A stretch of 33,495 nt of DNA. Source: an uncultured Clostridia bacterium (GTDB lineage: Bacteria; Bacillota; Clostridia; TANB77; CAG-508). How positions within the stretch are numbered: the first letter of the stretch is position 1; each line of letters starts with the position of its first letter. The position numbers and the translations under genes were made by a program. This document shows positions 14,380-22,187 of this stretch, piece by piece. The stretch covers positions 1-33,495 of the forward strand of contig CANRBJ010000015.1 of the NCBI GenBank assembly GCA_947628815.1, read 5' to 3'. Under the pieces are notes generated by a model, which made no database searches, had not been told where the DNA came from, and saw only the letters and a list, made by a program, of their open reading frames with translations.

Positions 14380-15582
14380 TTATTCCTTTTCTCTTTGCTC
14401 ATTTTTTCTTTTTTCTTGCTTCTTATCTTTTTTTAATTTCATGTTATTGTTGCTTAATTTTCCAACTAATTTAATTGTTTTTTCTAGATGCTTTAGAACT
14501 TTTTTTTCTTTTGTACTTAATGTATTTTCTATTTCTTGCTCTTCTTCCATATTTGGGAAATTTATATATGTTTTTATTGGAAAGAAAATTGGTTCTGCAT
14601 CTGCTTTTTTATAAAATGAATGGTCAATTTCTATCGCTACATTTAAAAATTTAATAGCATTTTCTTTATCATTTTTTATCATATAAATTTTAGCTAAGTT
14701 ATAATAGGCTTTAGGTTCTAATTCTTTATTATTAACACTTTGTAAAAAATATCTTTCTGCTTCTTCTAAATCATTATATATTAAACTAATTTGCGCTAAA
14801 TTGTAGTAACCACTATATAATAAGGTATTAATACTTGCTGCTTTTTCATAACACGCTTTTGCATTTTGAAAATCGTTTAATAATGTGTATACCATTCCCA
14901 TATTGTAATAAAGTTCATAACTTGTTGGATTATATTTTAATGCGTCATTATAAATATTTGCTGCTTCTTTATATCGTTCTTGCTCACAATATATATCACC
15001 TAAAAGCGTAGTTGCTTCAAGCATTTCTGGCTTTTTTCTTAATAGTGTCTCTAACATTCCTGCTGCTTCATCCTTTTTTCCTAATTCATTCAATAAATTT
15101 GATATTTTATAATAAGATGCATAATCTTTTTTATTGATATCAATTACTTGAACATATTCATCAATTGCCTTTCTCATGCCACCTTCAGCCTCATAAATTT
15201 CTGCTAACATTTTATGCCCTAAATAACTTTCTGGATATTTTGTGATTAAAGCAATTAAAAAGTTTTTAGCAAGTTTTGAATTATTCATAAGCATTGCTAT
15301 TTTTGCGCTTGATATATATATTATTTCTGAAAAATTTATTTTTCTGTGTTCTAAATATATAATAAGAATTGGAATAATAACTGATAATAAGTAAATAATA
15401 ACTCTAATAATTGCACTTATATGTAAATGAAAAATAATTTCTATAAAACTTATTGCTATACCTAATGCTTGCATACAAAGAATAATAAGGTAATTCGTGT
15501 CATTCTTTTTTATCATTTTAAAAAATATGAAAATGAATAATGAAAATGCTAATATATTAAATATAATTTTTTCAATTAACAT
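14380..15582 (-). CDS. Membrane-anchored TPR-repeat protein
   Basis: About 400 aa. Three hydrophobic segments fill the first ~80 residues, then a run of about seven tetratricopeptide repeats (about 100-345; for example YGYYN/YYNLA-type helices with the Tyr/Ala pattern and spacing of 34), and a Lys/Glu-rich C-terminal tail (about 365-400). TPR arrays mediate protein-protein contacts; the orientation of the TPR domain is likely cytoplasmic (inference). ATG 15582 is preferred over 15588 because GGGGAG then lies 6 bp upstream. No enzymatic motif. It lies between the dpaA-uppP pair and secDF, separated from secF by a strong hairpin. Confidence 0.75.
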   Translation of the reverse strand: MLIEKIIFNILAFSLFIFIFFKMIKKNDTNYLIILCMQALGIAISFIEIIFHLHISAIIRVIIYLLSVIIPILIIYLEHRKINFSEIIYISSAKIAMLMNNSKLAKNFLIALITKYPESYLGHKMLAEIYEAEGGMRKAIDEYVQVIDINKKDYASYYKISNLLNELGKKDEAAGMLETLLRKKPEMLEATTLLGDIYCEQERYKEAANIYNDALKYNPTSYELYYNMGMVYTLLNDFQNAKACYEKAASINTLLYSGYYNLAQISLIYNDLEEAERYFLQSVNNKELEPKAYYNLAKIYMIKNDKENAIKFLNVAIEIDHSFYKKADAEPIFFPIKTYINFPNMEEEQEIENTLSTKEKKVLKHLEKTIKLVGKLSNNNMKLKKDKKQEKRKNEQREKE

Positions 15583-15650
15583 TTTCATCTCCCCTTTCTT
15601 TTTTCATATTCCTATTTTATGACATTTTTCCAAAAAAGTCCATAGTATTA

Positions 15651-15691
15651 TTAAAGAAAGTAGAAGAAGTATTTTCTTCTACTTTCTTTAA
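15651..15691. terminator. Hairpin terminator after secF
   Basis: An 18-bp perfect stem (15651-15668 with 15674-15691) around 5 bases lies directly at the secF stop codon. The downstream T tract on the minus strand is interrupted (CTTTCTTTAATAAT), so efficiency is uncertain. Confidence 0.65.
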
Positions 15692-16348
15692 TTAGTTTTC
15701 TTCTGTTATCATTTTTTCTAAATCTTTTTGATATCCCATTATTGTTAAAACTATAACTAATATGTATAATCCGATATCAATTGGCATTGTATAACTACCA
15801 ATCGGAATTCTAGTAATAGCAATTAAACTTAAAATTAGCGCTTGTGAAATAACTAATCTTATTAGTAAAGTATATATTGTTTTCCATGTTCCTAGTTTAA
15901 TATATCGAATTCCTACATATATAAGTACAACTATTGTTGTTATTACCATTGGTACAATATATGGTTTTACAATGTCTCTTCCTCTAAAATGACCTATTGT
16001 TTGTTTTTCAATTAGTGAATCTGTATTTTCTAGTTCATATTTTTCTTGTATTTTTGTTTTTAAATTTTCAATTTGCTCATCACTTGCTTCTCTTACTGTT
16101 ATAGATACTGCTTCATTAAAGTCTTCTATTGGTCTATACATTATTTGTTTTGTTTTAAATACGTCTTCTGCAATTTGCTTTATATCTGTTAAACTATATC
16201 CTTTTCCTATATATAAATCTATTCTTGTATTTTCGCTATATTCTAAAGAAAAGTTTAATCTTAAAAAATAAGTTACAATTATTCCAATTATTATTACAGC
16301 AATACATACCCCATAGAATATTTTTTTATTTTTCATTATTTTTTCCAT
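15692..16348 (-). CDS. secF: Protein translocase subunit SecF
   Basis: 218-aa membrane partner of SecD that uses the proton gradient to help complete Sec-dependent export. An N-terminal TM helix is followed by the small extracellular domain starting RLNFSLEYSENTRIDLYIGKGYS (the position of the family's GIDFTGGT motif, here divergent), then at least three further hydrophobic helices. This is shorter than Gram-negative SecF (about 300 aa), so part of the membrane bundle appears reduced, as in related clostridial SecF proteins. The start at 16348 follows GGAGG by 8 bp; secD ends 16 bp upstream. Confidence 0.75.
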   Translation of the reverse strand: MEKIMKNKKIFYGVCIAVIIIGIIVTYFLRLNFSLEYSENTRIDLYIGKGYSLTDIKQIAEDVFKTKQIMYRPIEDFNEAVSITVREASDEQIENLKTKIQEKYELENTDSLIEKQTIGHFRGRDIVKPYIVPMVITTIVVLIYVGIRYIKLGTWKTIYTLLIRLVISQALILSLIAITRIPIGSYTMPIDIGLYILVIVLTIMGYQKDLEKMITEEN

Positions 16349-16364
16349 ATGATTTTCCTCCATC

Positions 16365-17174
16365 TTAGTTCTTTAATAGTGTTCTTGTAACCAAATAGTT
16401 ATAAATGAATATTACTACTATTCCCCAAAACATTACCATTCCCATACTTGATATTGGTATCCATCTTACAAATGTGAAAATTATTGATATTAACAATAAT
16501 GGAAGTAATACCCATATGTAATGAATAAATGCTTTATTCATTATTTCTACGTTTGTTAATTCTGTGTTAGTTACTAATTTATTTAATATATGGTTTAAAA
16601 ATGCATAATTCGTAATTAAAATCACTACCACACCAATAAGGCCTTCTTGTGCAATATACACATTTGTATATCTTAATACAAGTAGTAATACTGCTATGGC
16701 TCCTATATATGCAAAACTTGCTAAAATTCCAATAACCTTGTATTTAATACATATATAAATAAGTGCAATTGCAATTATAACACAAACACCTATTATTATA
16801 TTTTGTAAAGCTTGTTCATTTACCGAAGATGGTATGTATAAGTTATTATTTAAATCATACTGTATATCTATTTTCTTGTCCATTATTACAGATGCTACAT
16901 TTGATGCTTGCTCTATATAACTATTAATTGTAGTACTATCAGTACTTGCACTTCCAACTGATAATTGCAATATTCCTTCTGTATTTGTAGCTTCAAAATG
17001 TGTAGTTAATAATTTTTCATCATCTATTTTAATTTCTACCTCTTTTGTTGTTTCGTTTCCTTCTTCATCTGTTGTTTTAATGTACTTTTCAGTTATATTT
17101 TTAAATTTTTCTTTTCCATCTTTGTTAAAATTAATACTTAAATATACTGTTGTTCCATTATTTCCGATTTGCAT
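16365..17174 (-). CDS. secD: Protein translocase subunit SecD, C-terminal part (gene split by frameshifts)
   Basis: This frame carries the second half of SecD: the P1 domain end (TTVYLSINFNKDGKEKFKNIT, residues about 8-28), the P1 head region, then the membrane bundle with about five to six hydrophobic segments (about 122-269). It continues the product of the frame ending at 17204, with a 58-bp stretch in the third frame between them. The apparent ATG at 17174 has no ribosome binding site and lies inside the conserved domain, so it is not a real start. Removing the extra bases at 17224 and 17166 yields one gene of about 450 aa, the usual length. Confidence 0.8.
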   Translation of the reverse strand: MQIGNNGTTVYLSINFNKDGKEKFKNITEKYIKTTDEEGNETTKEVEIKIDDEKLLTTHFEATNTEGILQLSVGSASTDSTTINSYIEQASNVASVIMDKKIDIQYDLNNNLYIPSSVNEQALQNIIIGVCVIIAIALIYICIKYKVIGILASFAYIGAIAVLLLVLRYTNVYIAQEGLIGVVVILITNYAFLNHILNKLVTNTELTNVEIMNKAFIHYIWVLLPLLLISIIFTFVRWIPISSMGMVMFWGIVVIFIYNYLVTRTLLKN

Positions 17175-17224
17175 ATACTACATTTGCTTCTTTTACATCA
17201 GCATTATTCATTAATACTTCCCCG
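17166..17224 (-). other. Two single-base insertions splitting secD
   Basis: In the coding strand, an extra C before GGGG (17224) and an extra C before GG (17166) each shift the frame by one. Between them the third frame reads EVLMNNADVKEANVVYAN, a normal SecD segment, which shows both shifts are needed to restore the protein. Neighbouring codons are undamaged, so the lesions are either very recent or sequencing/assembly errors. Confidence 0.7.
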
Positions 17225-17719
17225 AGTTTCGCTATCAGTTATTTCAAATTTTCCTTGATATGTTAAATACTCTGTTACTCTATTGGTATCATTATTTTCT
17301 GGTAATGTAACTTCTATATTTCCAGTTTTTATGTCTTGTCTTACTATATAATCTTCTACATTTAATTTTTTTAATCTTTTTTCTATAATTTCTTTTGCAA
17401 TAGCATAATTTTCTTCAGTTAATATTTCATCTTTATTTACTTTTTCTTCTTGTTTTGTATATCCTTCTTTTAAATTTCCATTTTCATCTAGTCCATCACT
17501 AGACACATTGCCTTCGCTATCATAAATAACATCTTTTGTTTCATCAGATACTTCTAAAACAACTTGTCTTCTTCCTCCTAAATTCATAGTTTTTTTATAT
17601 TCTGGTAATACACTTATCATATTAGTCTTCTCTTTTTTGTAAATTCCTACAAAAGATATAAGACATATTGCTATTATTACTAGAATAATTAATACTTTTA
17701 ATAATCCGTTTTTTTTCAT
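17204..17719 (-). CDS. secD: Protein translocase subunit SecD, N-terminal part (gene split by frameshifts)
   Basis: The frame opens with one TM helix (about 7-27), then the start of the first periplasmic-type domain: MNLGGRRQVVLEVSDE, in the position of the family's DLxGG motif, an acidic insert (about 65-100), and the P1 ferredoxin-like fold with IAKEIIEKRLKKLNVEDYIV. It ends prematurely after ITDSETRGSINE; in the corrected frame it continues ...EVLMNN. TTTTCCTCC (complement) precedes the ATG as a good ribosome binding site. It follows the HD-domain gene by 13 bp and heads into secF, giving an HD-secD-secF operon order. Confidence 0.8.
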   Translation of the reverse strand: MKKNGLLKVLIILVIIAICLISFVGIYKKEKTNMISVLPEYKKTMNLGGRRQVVLEVSDETKDVIYDSEGNVSSDGLDENGNLKEGYTKQEEKVNKDEILTEENYAIAKEIIEKRLKKLNVEDYIVRQDIKTGNIEVTLPENNDTNRVTEYLTYQGKFEITDSETRGSINE

Positions 17720-17732
17720 TTTTTCCTCCTAA

Positions 17733-18392
17733 TTATAATAATTTTGTATCATTGATTACTAACTCAAACCATACTTTTAAATATTTTGCTGCATACTTAC
17801 TCATCATTGTTCTATCCATAAAAATTTCAAAATAATCTAATACAGGACAAATTTCTGTATCAATATTAATGCTTAATGTAATTTTTCTTTTTTCTTTATT
17901 TAAGTCTAGTTTTGTATTTGTTACTGCATAATTAACCCTATCATGTTTTCCAAATGTTGCAATATTGGTATTTACAACTCTATCTCTATGAACATCAGAT
18001 TTATCCGCAAGTATTAACGCTGCTGATATGTCACTTACCGCTGTTCCTGTTTGTTCATCATGGTTTCCAATTGCCATCATTATTTCTGTACAATCTTTAT
18101 AATTCATTCCCATGCTTTTTAGTATGTTATAAGCAAGTATCGCTCCTGAATGTGCATGGTCTACACGGTTTACGCTATTTCCTATGTCATGTAAATATCC
18201 CGCAATCTTTGCAAGCTCAATTCTGTCTTGGCTATATCCAAATGTCCTTAATATTTCTGCTGCTCTATGTGAAACAATGCTTATATGTCTTTCTCCATGT
18301 TCTGTGTAACCTAAAACATTAAGTTGTCTACCAGTTCCTTCAATTAATGATTGTACCTCTTCATTTTTTCTAACATCTTCTAAAGTTATCAT
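17733..18392 (-). CDS. HD-domain phosphohydrolase family protein
   Basis: 219-aa cytosolic HD-superfamily protein. Metal ligand candidates lie in HGERH (about 33-37), YLHDIGN (HD pair, about 67-73), DHAHSG (about 78-83) and NHDEQTG (about 107-113). This arrangement is of the kind found in metal-dependent phosphohydrolases acting on nucleotides or cyclic nucleotides, but the substrate is unknown. The start at 18392 follows TGGAGG; the ATG at 18404 lies over that binding site. A gene of this type next to secD is common in clostridia as I know it; the link to secretion is unexplained. Confidence 0.78.
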   Translation of the reverse strand: MITLEDVRKNEEVQSLIEGTGRQLNVLGYTEHGERHISIVSHRAAEILRTFGYSQDRIELAKIAGYLHDIGNSVNRVDHAHSGAILAYNILKSMGMNYKDCTEIMMAIGNHDEQTGTAVSDISAALILADKSDVHRDRVVNTNIATFGKHDRVNYAVTNTKLDLNKEKRKITLSINIDTEICPVLDYFEIFMDRTMMSKYAAKYLKVWFELVINDTKLL

Positions 18393-18439
18393 ACAAACCT
18401 CCATATAAGTTTTTTATTAATATGTCAATTTTTATTTAA

Positions 18440-18467
18440 TTTATACGACAGTAGTATTCTATATCAA
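18440..18467 (-). promoter_or_regulatory. Promoter of the HD-secD-secF transcript
   Basis: TTGATA (18467-18462) and TATAAA (18445-18440) separated by 16 bp, about 48 bp before the start codon. Confidence 0.5.
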
Positions 18468-18579
18468 AAAACAATACTTTTCAAGTATTCTTTTGTATTT
18501 TTTACCTTTATTTTAATATTTTAATTTATCTTCATCTATAATTCCTAGCTTTAATAGTTAAAAAGGGTTGCAAATATTT

Positions 18580-18608
18580 TTGACATTAACATAATTTTAT
18601 AGTATAAT
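18580..18608 (+). promoter_or_regulatory. Consensus promoter of the small membrane protein gene
   Basis: Perfect TTGACA (18580-18585) and TATAAT (18603-18608), spacing 17 bp. The ~80-nt leader that follows can fold: TAGACT (18634-18639) pairs with AGTCTA (18662-18667) and encloses the palindrome CCAATTGG (18648-18655). Confidence 0.75.
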
Positions 18609-18697
18609 AATATTTATAAATGTTGATTACATATAGACTTCTATTTGCCAATTGGTGATGGAGTCTAGTCTCTTTACTTTAGAAAGGAGGACTTGCA

Positions 18698-18928
18698 ATG
18701 TTAAACTTAATATTAGATTTTTTTAAAATAATACCTGTTTCGATTGTTCTTGCTATCTGGTATTCGTGGATAGCAGCACTAGAGCAATTAATGCGGAAAC
18801 GTCCTTGGGAGAACAATATGCCGCCATTGCCTAGAAAATTAGCAAAGATAGCAATTATAGCCTCATATCTAATTACGGGACTTATTGGTACAGTCGTTGC
18901 ATATTTAATAATAATCATCATATTATAA
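18698..18928 (+). CDS. Small two-helix membrane protein, unknown function
   Basis: 76 aa. Two hydrophobic helices (about 4-30 and 50-76) flank a short basic, Pro-rich loop (MRKRPWENNMPPLPRKLAK). No family recognised. Reading on this strand is supported by AGAAAGGAGG 7 bp before the ATG, a perfect promoter and a perfect terminator, so it is a well-defined single-gene transcription unit; the long antisense frame over the same DNA has none of these. The size and layout recall holins or small stress/transport peptides, but nothing decides between them. Confidence 0.65.
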   Translation: MLNLILDFFKIIPVSIVLAIWYSWIAALEQLMRKRPWENNMPPLPRKLAKIAIIASYLITGLIGTVVAYLIIIIIL

Positions 18929-18940
18929 TTAAACATTGCA

Positions 18941-18990
18941 CTTTAAGAGAAAGAAACTTTTGACAGTTTCTTTCTCTTAAAGTTTTATTT
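18941..18990 (+). terminator. Strong terminator after the small membrane protein gene
   Basis: A perfect 18-bp stem (18941-18958 with 18965-18982) and 6-base loop, followed by TTTTATTT. Confidence 0.85.
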
Positions 18991-19013
18991 GCAAAAGCTA
19001 CTTCTGCCAAAAT

Positions 19014-19042
19014 TTGATTCTGTAAAAAAAACATGTTATAAT
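19014..19042 (+). promoter_or_regulatory. Promoter of the 95-aa hypothetical gene
   Basis: TTGATT (19014-19019) and TATAAT (19037-19042) with 17-bp spacing, 40 bp ahead of the start codon. Confidence 0.65.
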
Positions 19043-19081
19043 GTTTATGTAAAATTTTTGTACATCTAAGGAGGTATACAT

Positions 19082-19369
19082 ATGGGAAAAATGACAGACG
19101 AAAAAATTATTGAAAAAGCAAAAAAGAAATTTCCTCAGCACAAATTGCTGAATCTCCGAGTAAAGAAAAATCCTAAAAAGCCTTATAAAAAAACGGTTTT
19201 TGAAAAAGCCATTGAACTACGGCATTTTTACCCTGTTTACCAAGTCTATATTCATGACTTCTACCTAACATTTACAAGCACTTCTATAAAAAATGCTGAA
19301 AGTGTTAAAGTAAAAATAGATGACAAGTTATGGATTGAACTTTATTACATTTTTGACAGGGTAGATTAA
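19082..19369 (+). CDS. Hypothetical basic protein
   Basis: 95 aa, unrecognised. The first half is very Lys-rich (IIEKAKKKFPQHKLLNLRVKK type), the second half is predicted beta-rich with many aromatic residues (YPVYQVYIHDFYLTF, LWIELYYIFDR). AAGGAGG precedes the ATG with normal spacing. It has its own promoter and terminator, so it is a single-gene unit between the small membrane gene and serS. No signal peptide or TM helix. The charge pattern would suit nucleic-acid binding, but no motif supports this. Confidence 0.6.
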   Translation: MGKMTDEKIIEKAKKKFPQHKLLNLRVKKNPKKPYKKTVFEKAIELRHFYPVYQVYIHDFYLTFTSTSIKNAESVKVKIDDKLWIELYYIFDRVD

Positions 19370-19390
19370 AAAAGGAATTTTTTCTTCTAG

Positions 19391-19430
19391 AAAAGGTGGG
19401 ATATGCATAAAGCATATCCCCTTTTCATTT
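19391..19430 (+). terminator. Terminator after the 95-aa gene
   Basis: AAAAGG.GGGATATGC pairs with GCATATCCCCTTTT around a 5-base loop (one bulged T), then CATTTTT. A weaker, AT-rich gap of about 60 bp follows before the serS promoter. Confidence 0.75.
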
Positions 19431-19487
19431 TTATAATAGCAAGTAACATGAACAATATTATCAATACATAAAAATTATAAAATCATA

Positions 19488-19516
19488 TTGTATTATACAC
19501 TTACTTATGATAAAAT
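19488..19516 (+). promoter_or_regulatory. Promoter of serS
   Basis: TTGTAT (19488-19493) and TAAAAT (19511-19516) with 17-bp spacing, about 80 bp before the serS start. No T-box core is seen in the leader. Confidence 0.55.
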
Positions 19517-19595
19517 AATTATGTTTTAAGCTATGTATATAAACATTCCTTATGTTTTCATAGGGGCGTTTTTTGTATATAAAGGAGAGAATTTT

Positions 19596-20882
19596 ATGTT
19601 AGATATTAAATTTGTTAGAGAAAATCCAGAACTTGTTAAAGAAAATATTCGTAAGAAATTTCAAGACTACAAATTACCTTTAGTAGATGAAGTTATTGAA
19701 TTAGATGAAAAAAATCGTTCTGCTAAACTAAAAGGTGATGAACTTCGTTCAAAACGTAATAGTTTAAGTAGTACCATTGGTGCTCTTATGAAAGAAGGAA
19801 AAACGGTTGAGGCTGAAAATATAAAAAGTCAAGTTGCAAGTATTAACGAAGAACTTGTAGAAAATGAAAAATTAGAAGAATCATATGCAAATGAAATTAA
19901 ACTTCGTATGATGAAAATTCCAAATATAATTCATGAATCTGTTCCCATTGGTGAAGATGATTCTAAAAACGTAGAAGTTCAAAAATTTGGTGAGCCAGTT
20001 GTTCCAAATTATGAAATTCCTTATCATACAGAAATTATGGAAAATGTAAATGGAATTGATTTAGATTCTGCAAGGCGTGTTGCTGGAAATGGCTTTTATT
20101 ATTTAATGGGAGATATTGCGCGTCTTCATTCTGCTGTTATTTCGTATGCGAGAGACTTTATGATTGATAAAGGTTTTACATATTGTATTCCTCCTTTTAT
20201 GATTCGTTCAGATGTTGTTACTGGTGTTATGAGTTTTGAAGAGATGGACGCAATGATGTATAAAATTGAAGGCGAAGATTTATATTTAATTGGTACTAGT
20301 GAACATTCTATGATTGGAAAATTTAAAGACCAAATTCTAAAAAAAGAAAATTTACCTTACACTATGACTTCATATTCTCCTTGTTTCAGAAAAGAAAAAG
20401 GCGCTCATGGAATTGAAGAACGAGGTATTTACCGTATTCATCAATTTGAAAAACAAGAAATGATTGTTGTATGCGAACCAGAACAAAGTTATGAATGGTA
20501 CGATAAAATGTGGTCTTATACTGTAGAATTATTCCGTTCTATGGATATTCCTGTTCGTACTCTTGAATGTTGTAGCGGAGATTTAGCAGATTTAAAAGCA
20601 AAAAGTGTAGATGTTGAAGCATGGAGTCCTAGACAACAAAAATATTTTGAAGTAGGAAGTTGTTCAAATTTAACAGATGCTCAAAGTAGACGTTTAGGCA
20701 TTCGTATTAAAGGCGAAAAAGGAAATTATTATGCACATACTTTAAATAATACAGTAGTTGCTCCACCTCGTATGTTAATTGCACTACTTGAAAATAACTA
20801 TTGTGAAGATGGAAGTATTCGTATTCCAAAAGTACTTAAGCCTTATATGGGTGGAAAAGAAGTAATTAAAAGGAGTAATTAG
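19596..20882 (+). CDS. serS: Seryl-tRNA synthetase
   Basis: Class II synthetase that charges tRNA-Ser (and tRNA-Sec). 428 aa from ATG 19596, chosen because AAAGGAGAG lies 6 bp upstream and the protein then opens MLDIKFVREN, the usual start. The long antiparallel coiled-coil arm spans about 30-100; motif 2 is at SPCFRKEKGAHGIEERGIYR and motif 3 at NTVVAPPRMLIALLEN. Full length. Its last codons carry the ribosome binding site (AAAAGGAGT) of engB, which starts at the next base. Confidence 0.96.
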   Translation: MLDIKFVRENPELVKENIRKKFQDYKLPLVDEVIELDEKNRSAKLKGDELRSKRNSLSSTIGALMKEGKTVEAENIKSQVASINEELVENEKLEESYANEIKLRMMKIPNIIHESVPIGEDDSKNVEVQKFGEPVVPNYEIPYHTEIMENVNGIDLDSARRVAGNGFYYLMGDIARLHSAVISYARDFMIDKGFTYCIPPFMIRSDVVTGVMSFEEMDAMMYKIEGEDLYLIGTSEHSMIGKFKDQILKKENLPYTMTSYSPCFRKEKGAHGIEERGIYRIHQFEKQEMIVVCEPEQSYEWYDKMWSYTVELFRSMDIPVRTLECCSGDLADLKAKSVDVEAWSPRQQKYFEVGSCSNLTDAQSRRLGIRIKGEKGNYYAHTLNNTVVAPPRMLIALLENNYCEDGSIRIPKVLKPYMGGKEVIKRSN

Positions 20883-21467
20883 ATGCAAGTAAAAAATCCA
20901 AAATTTGAAATTTCTGCTGTTAGTCCTAAGCAATATCCTACAAACGGTCTTCTTGAAATAGTTCTAGTTGGAAAATCTAATGTAGGAAAATCTTCTTTTA
21001 TTAACACAATGATTAATAGAAAAAGTTTAGCAAGAACTAGTAGTGAACCTGGAAAAACAAGACAAATTAATTTTTATAATATAGATGAAAGATTCTATTT
21101 TGTAGATTTACCAGGATATGGATATAGCAAAATGTCTAAAGTAGAACAACAACAAGTTGGTAAATTCACAGAAAACTATTTAGTAAAAAGAAATTCTATT
21201 GCTTGTATTATCTTTTTAATAGATATACGTCATAAACCAACTGAAAATGATAAATTAATGTATAATTATGTTATGCAATCAAATTTACCTTTTATGGTTC
21301 TTGCAAATAAGGCAGATAAAATTGCAATAACAAAAGTAGATGGCTATATAGAAGATTTAAAAAAAGAACTTGGAATTTCTTTTAGTACTATTCTTCCATT
21401 TTCATCAGAAAGAAAAATTTATATGGATGCTGTATGGGAAAAAATAGATGAAATCATTAATAACTAA
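20883..21467 (+). CDS. engB: Ribosome biogenesis GTP-binding protein EngB/YsxC
   Basis: A 194-aa TRAFAC GTPase for large ribosomal subunit assembly. G1 is GKSNVGKSS (30-38), G2 the Thr in SEPGKTRQ (about 59), G3 DLPGYG (75-80), G4 NKAD (142-145) and G5 the SSE around 174-176. Starts directly after the serS stop, so the two are translationally coupled. Confidence 0.96.
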   Translation: MQVKNPKFEISAVSPKQYPTNGLLEIVLVGKSNVGKSSFINTMINRKSLARTSSEPGKTRQINFYNIDERFYFVDLPGYGYSKMSKVEQQQVGKFTENYLVKRNSIACIIFLIDIRHKPTENDKLMYNYVMQSNLPFMVLANKADKIAITKVDGYIEDLKKELGISFSTILPFSSERKIYMDAVWEKIDEIINN

Positions 21468-21494
21468 TTCTTAAGAAAGGACGAAATAATACAT

Positions 21495-22022
21495 ATGAAA
21501 TTAAACGAAAATACCGAAATTTTAGCAGAGAACAAAGTATTAATTTTATACATTTTAAATAAATTAAACAAACCAATTGATAGTGAAAACCTTTTAAAAC
21601 TAATTTTATCTATTAAAGATATGAACTATTTTTACTTCCAACAATTTTTAGTTGATTTGCTTGAAAATAAATATATAATTGGCTACACAAAAGATGATAA
21701 AACTTTGTATAAAATAACAGATGTTGGAGTACAAACCCTATCCCTTACCGACGACTTATTACCAGGTATTGTAAAACTTGGAATTGACAATGCTTTAAAA
21801 GAAGAAGTTGATGAAATACAAAATATAGAACATGCTATTTCAGAATTTTTTCCAAGAAGCGAAAATGAATTTATTGTAAATTGTAAATTAATAAAAAATA
21901 ATTTAACATATTTTGAAATAAAAATACCCGCAACCTCTTCTACACAAGCAAAACAAATAGCAAAAAAATGGGAGGATAATTACAAAGAAATCTTCCCTAT
22001 AATTATGGACATATTAACATAA
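21495..22022 (+). CDS. DUF4364 family protein
   Basis: 175 aa. The N-terminal half (LAENKVLILYILNKLNKPI... MNYFYFQQFLVDLLENKYI) has the helix-turn-helix layout of a winged-helix regulator, and the whole matches the clostridial DUF4364 pattern as I know it. The C-terminal half is mixed alpha/beta with a conserved-looking KKWEDNYKEIFP end. It lies 27 bp after engB with ribosome binding site AAGAAAGGA, so it is probably the third gene of the serS operon. Function unknown; a DNA-binding role is inference. Confidence 0.78.
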   Translation: MKLNENTEILAENKVLILYILNKLNKPIDSENLLKLILSIKDMNYFYFQQFLVDLLENKYIIGYTKDDKTLYKITDVGVQTLSLTDDLLPGIVKLGIDNALKEEVDEIQNIEHAISEFFPRSENEFIVNCKLIKNNLTYFEIKIPATSSTQAKQIAKKWEDNYKEIFPIIMDILT

Positions 22023-22026
22023 TAAA

Positions 22027-22176
22027 GGAATCAATTAATCTATAATTTTTGAAATGAGTTCGACCTACTAAGCCATTTCTTGCACCACAGTTCAATGCGT
22101 TTCTTCATTATAAAAACCAATATAACTAAAACGCCTTGGAGAACGGAATGTAAAAAATTATAGATTAATTGATTCC
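22027..22176. repeat. 150-bp inverted-repeat element (possible small MITE)
   Basis: A perfect 24-bp inverted repeat, beginning GGAATCAATTAATC, bounds 102 bp of unrelated, somewhat higher-G+C sequence (22027-22050 and 22153-22176). It fills almost the whole gap between convergent stop codons. The stem could terminate transcripts from both sides, but the large insert is odd for a terminator. No clear target-site duplication is seen. Confidence 0.6.
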
Positions 22177-22187
22177 CAAAACACAAA

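Noticed and set aside
18640-18670. GGTGATGGAGT in the leader, resembling the start of a fluoride riboswitch
   Set aside because: The following bases do not form the required stem or pseudoknot.
18679-18936. Long minus-strand frame (85 aa) over the small membrane gene
   Set aside because: No ribosome binding site or promoter; the plus-strand gene has promoter, AGGAGG and terminator.
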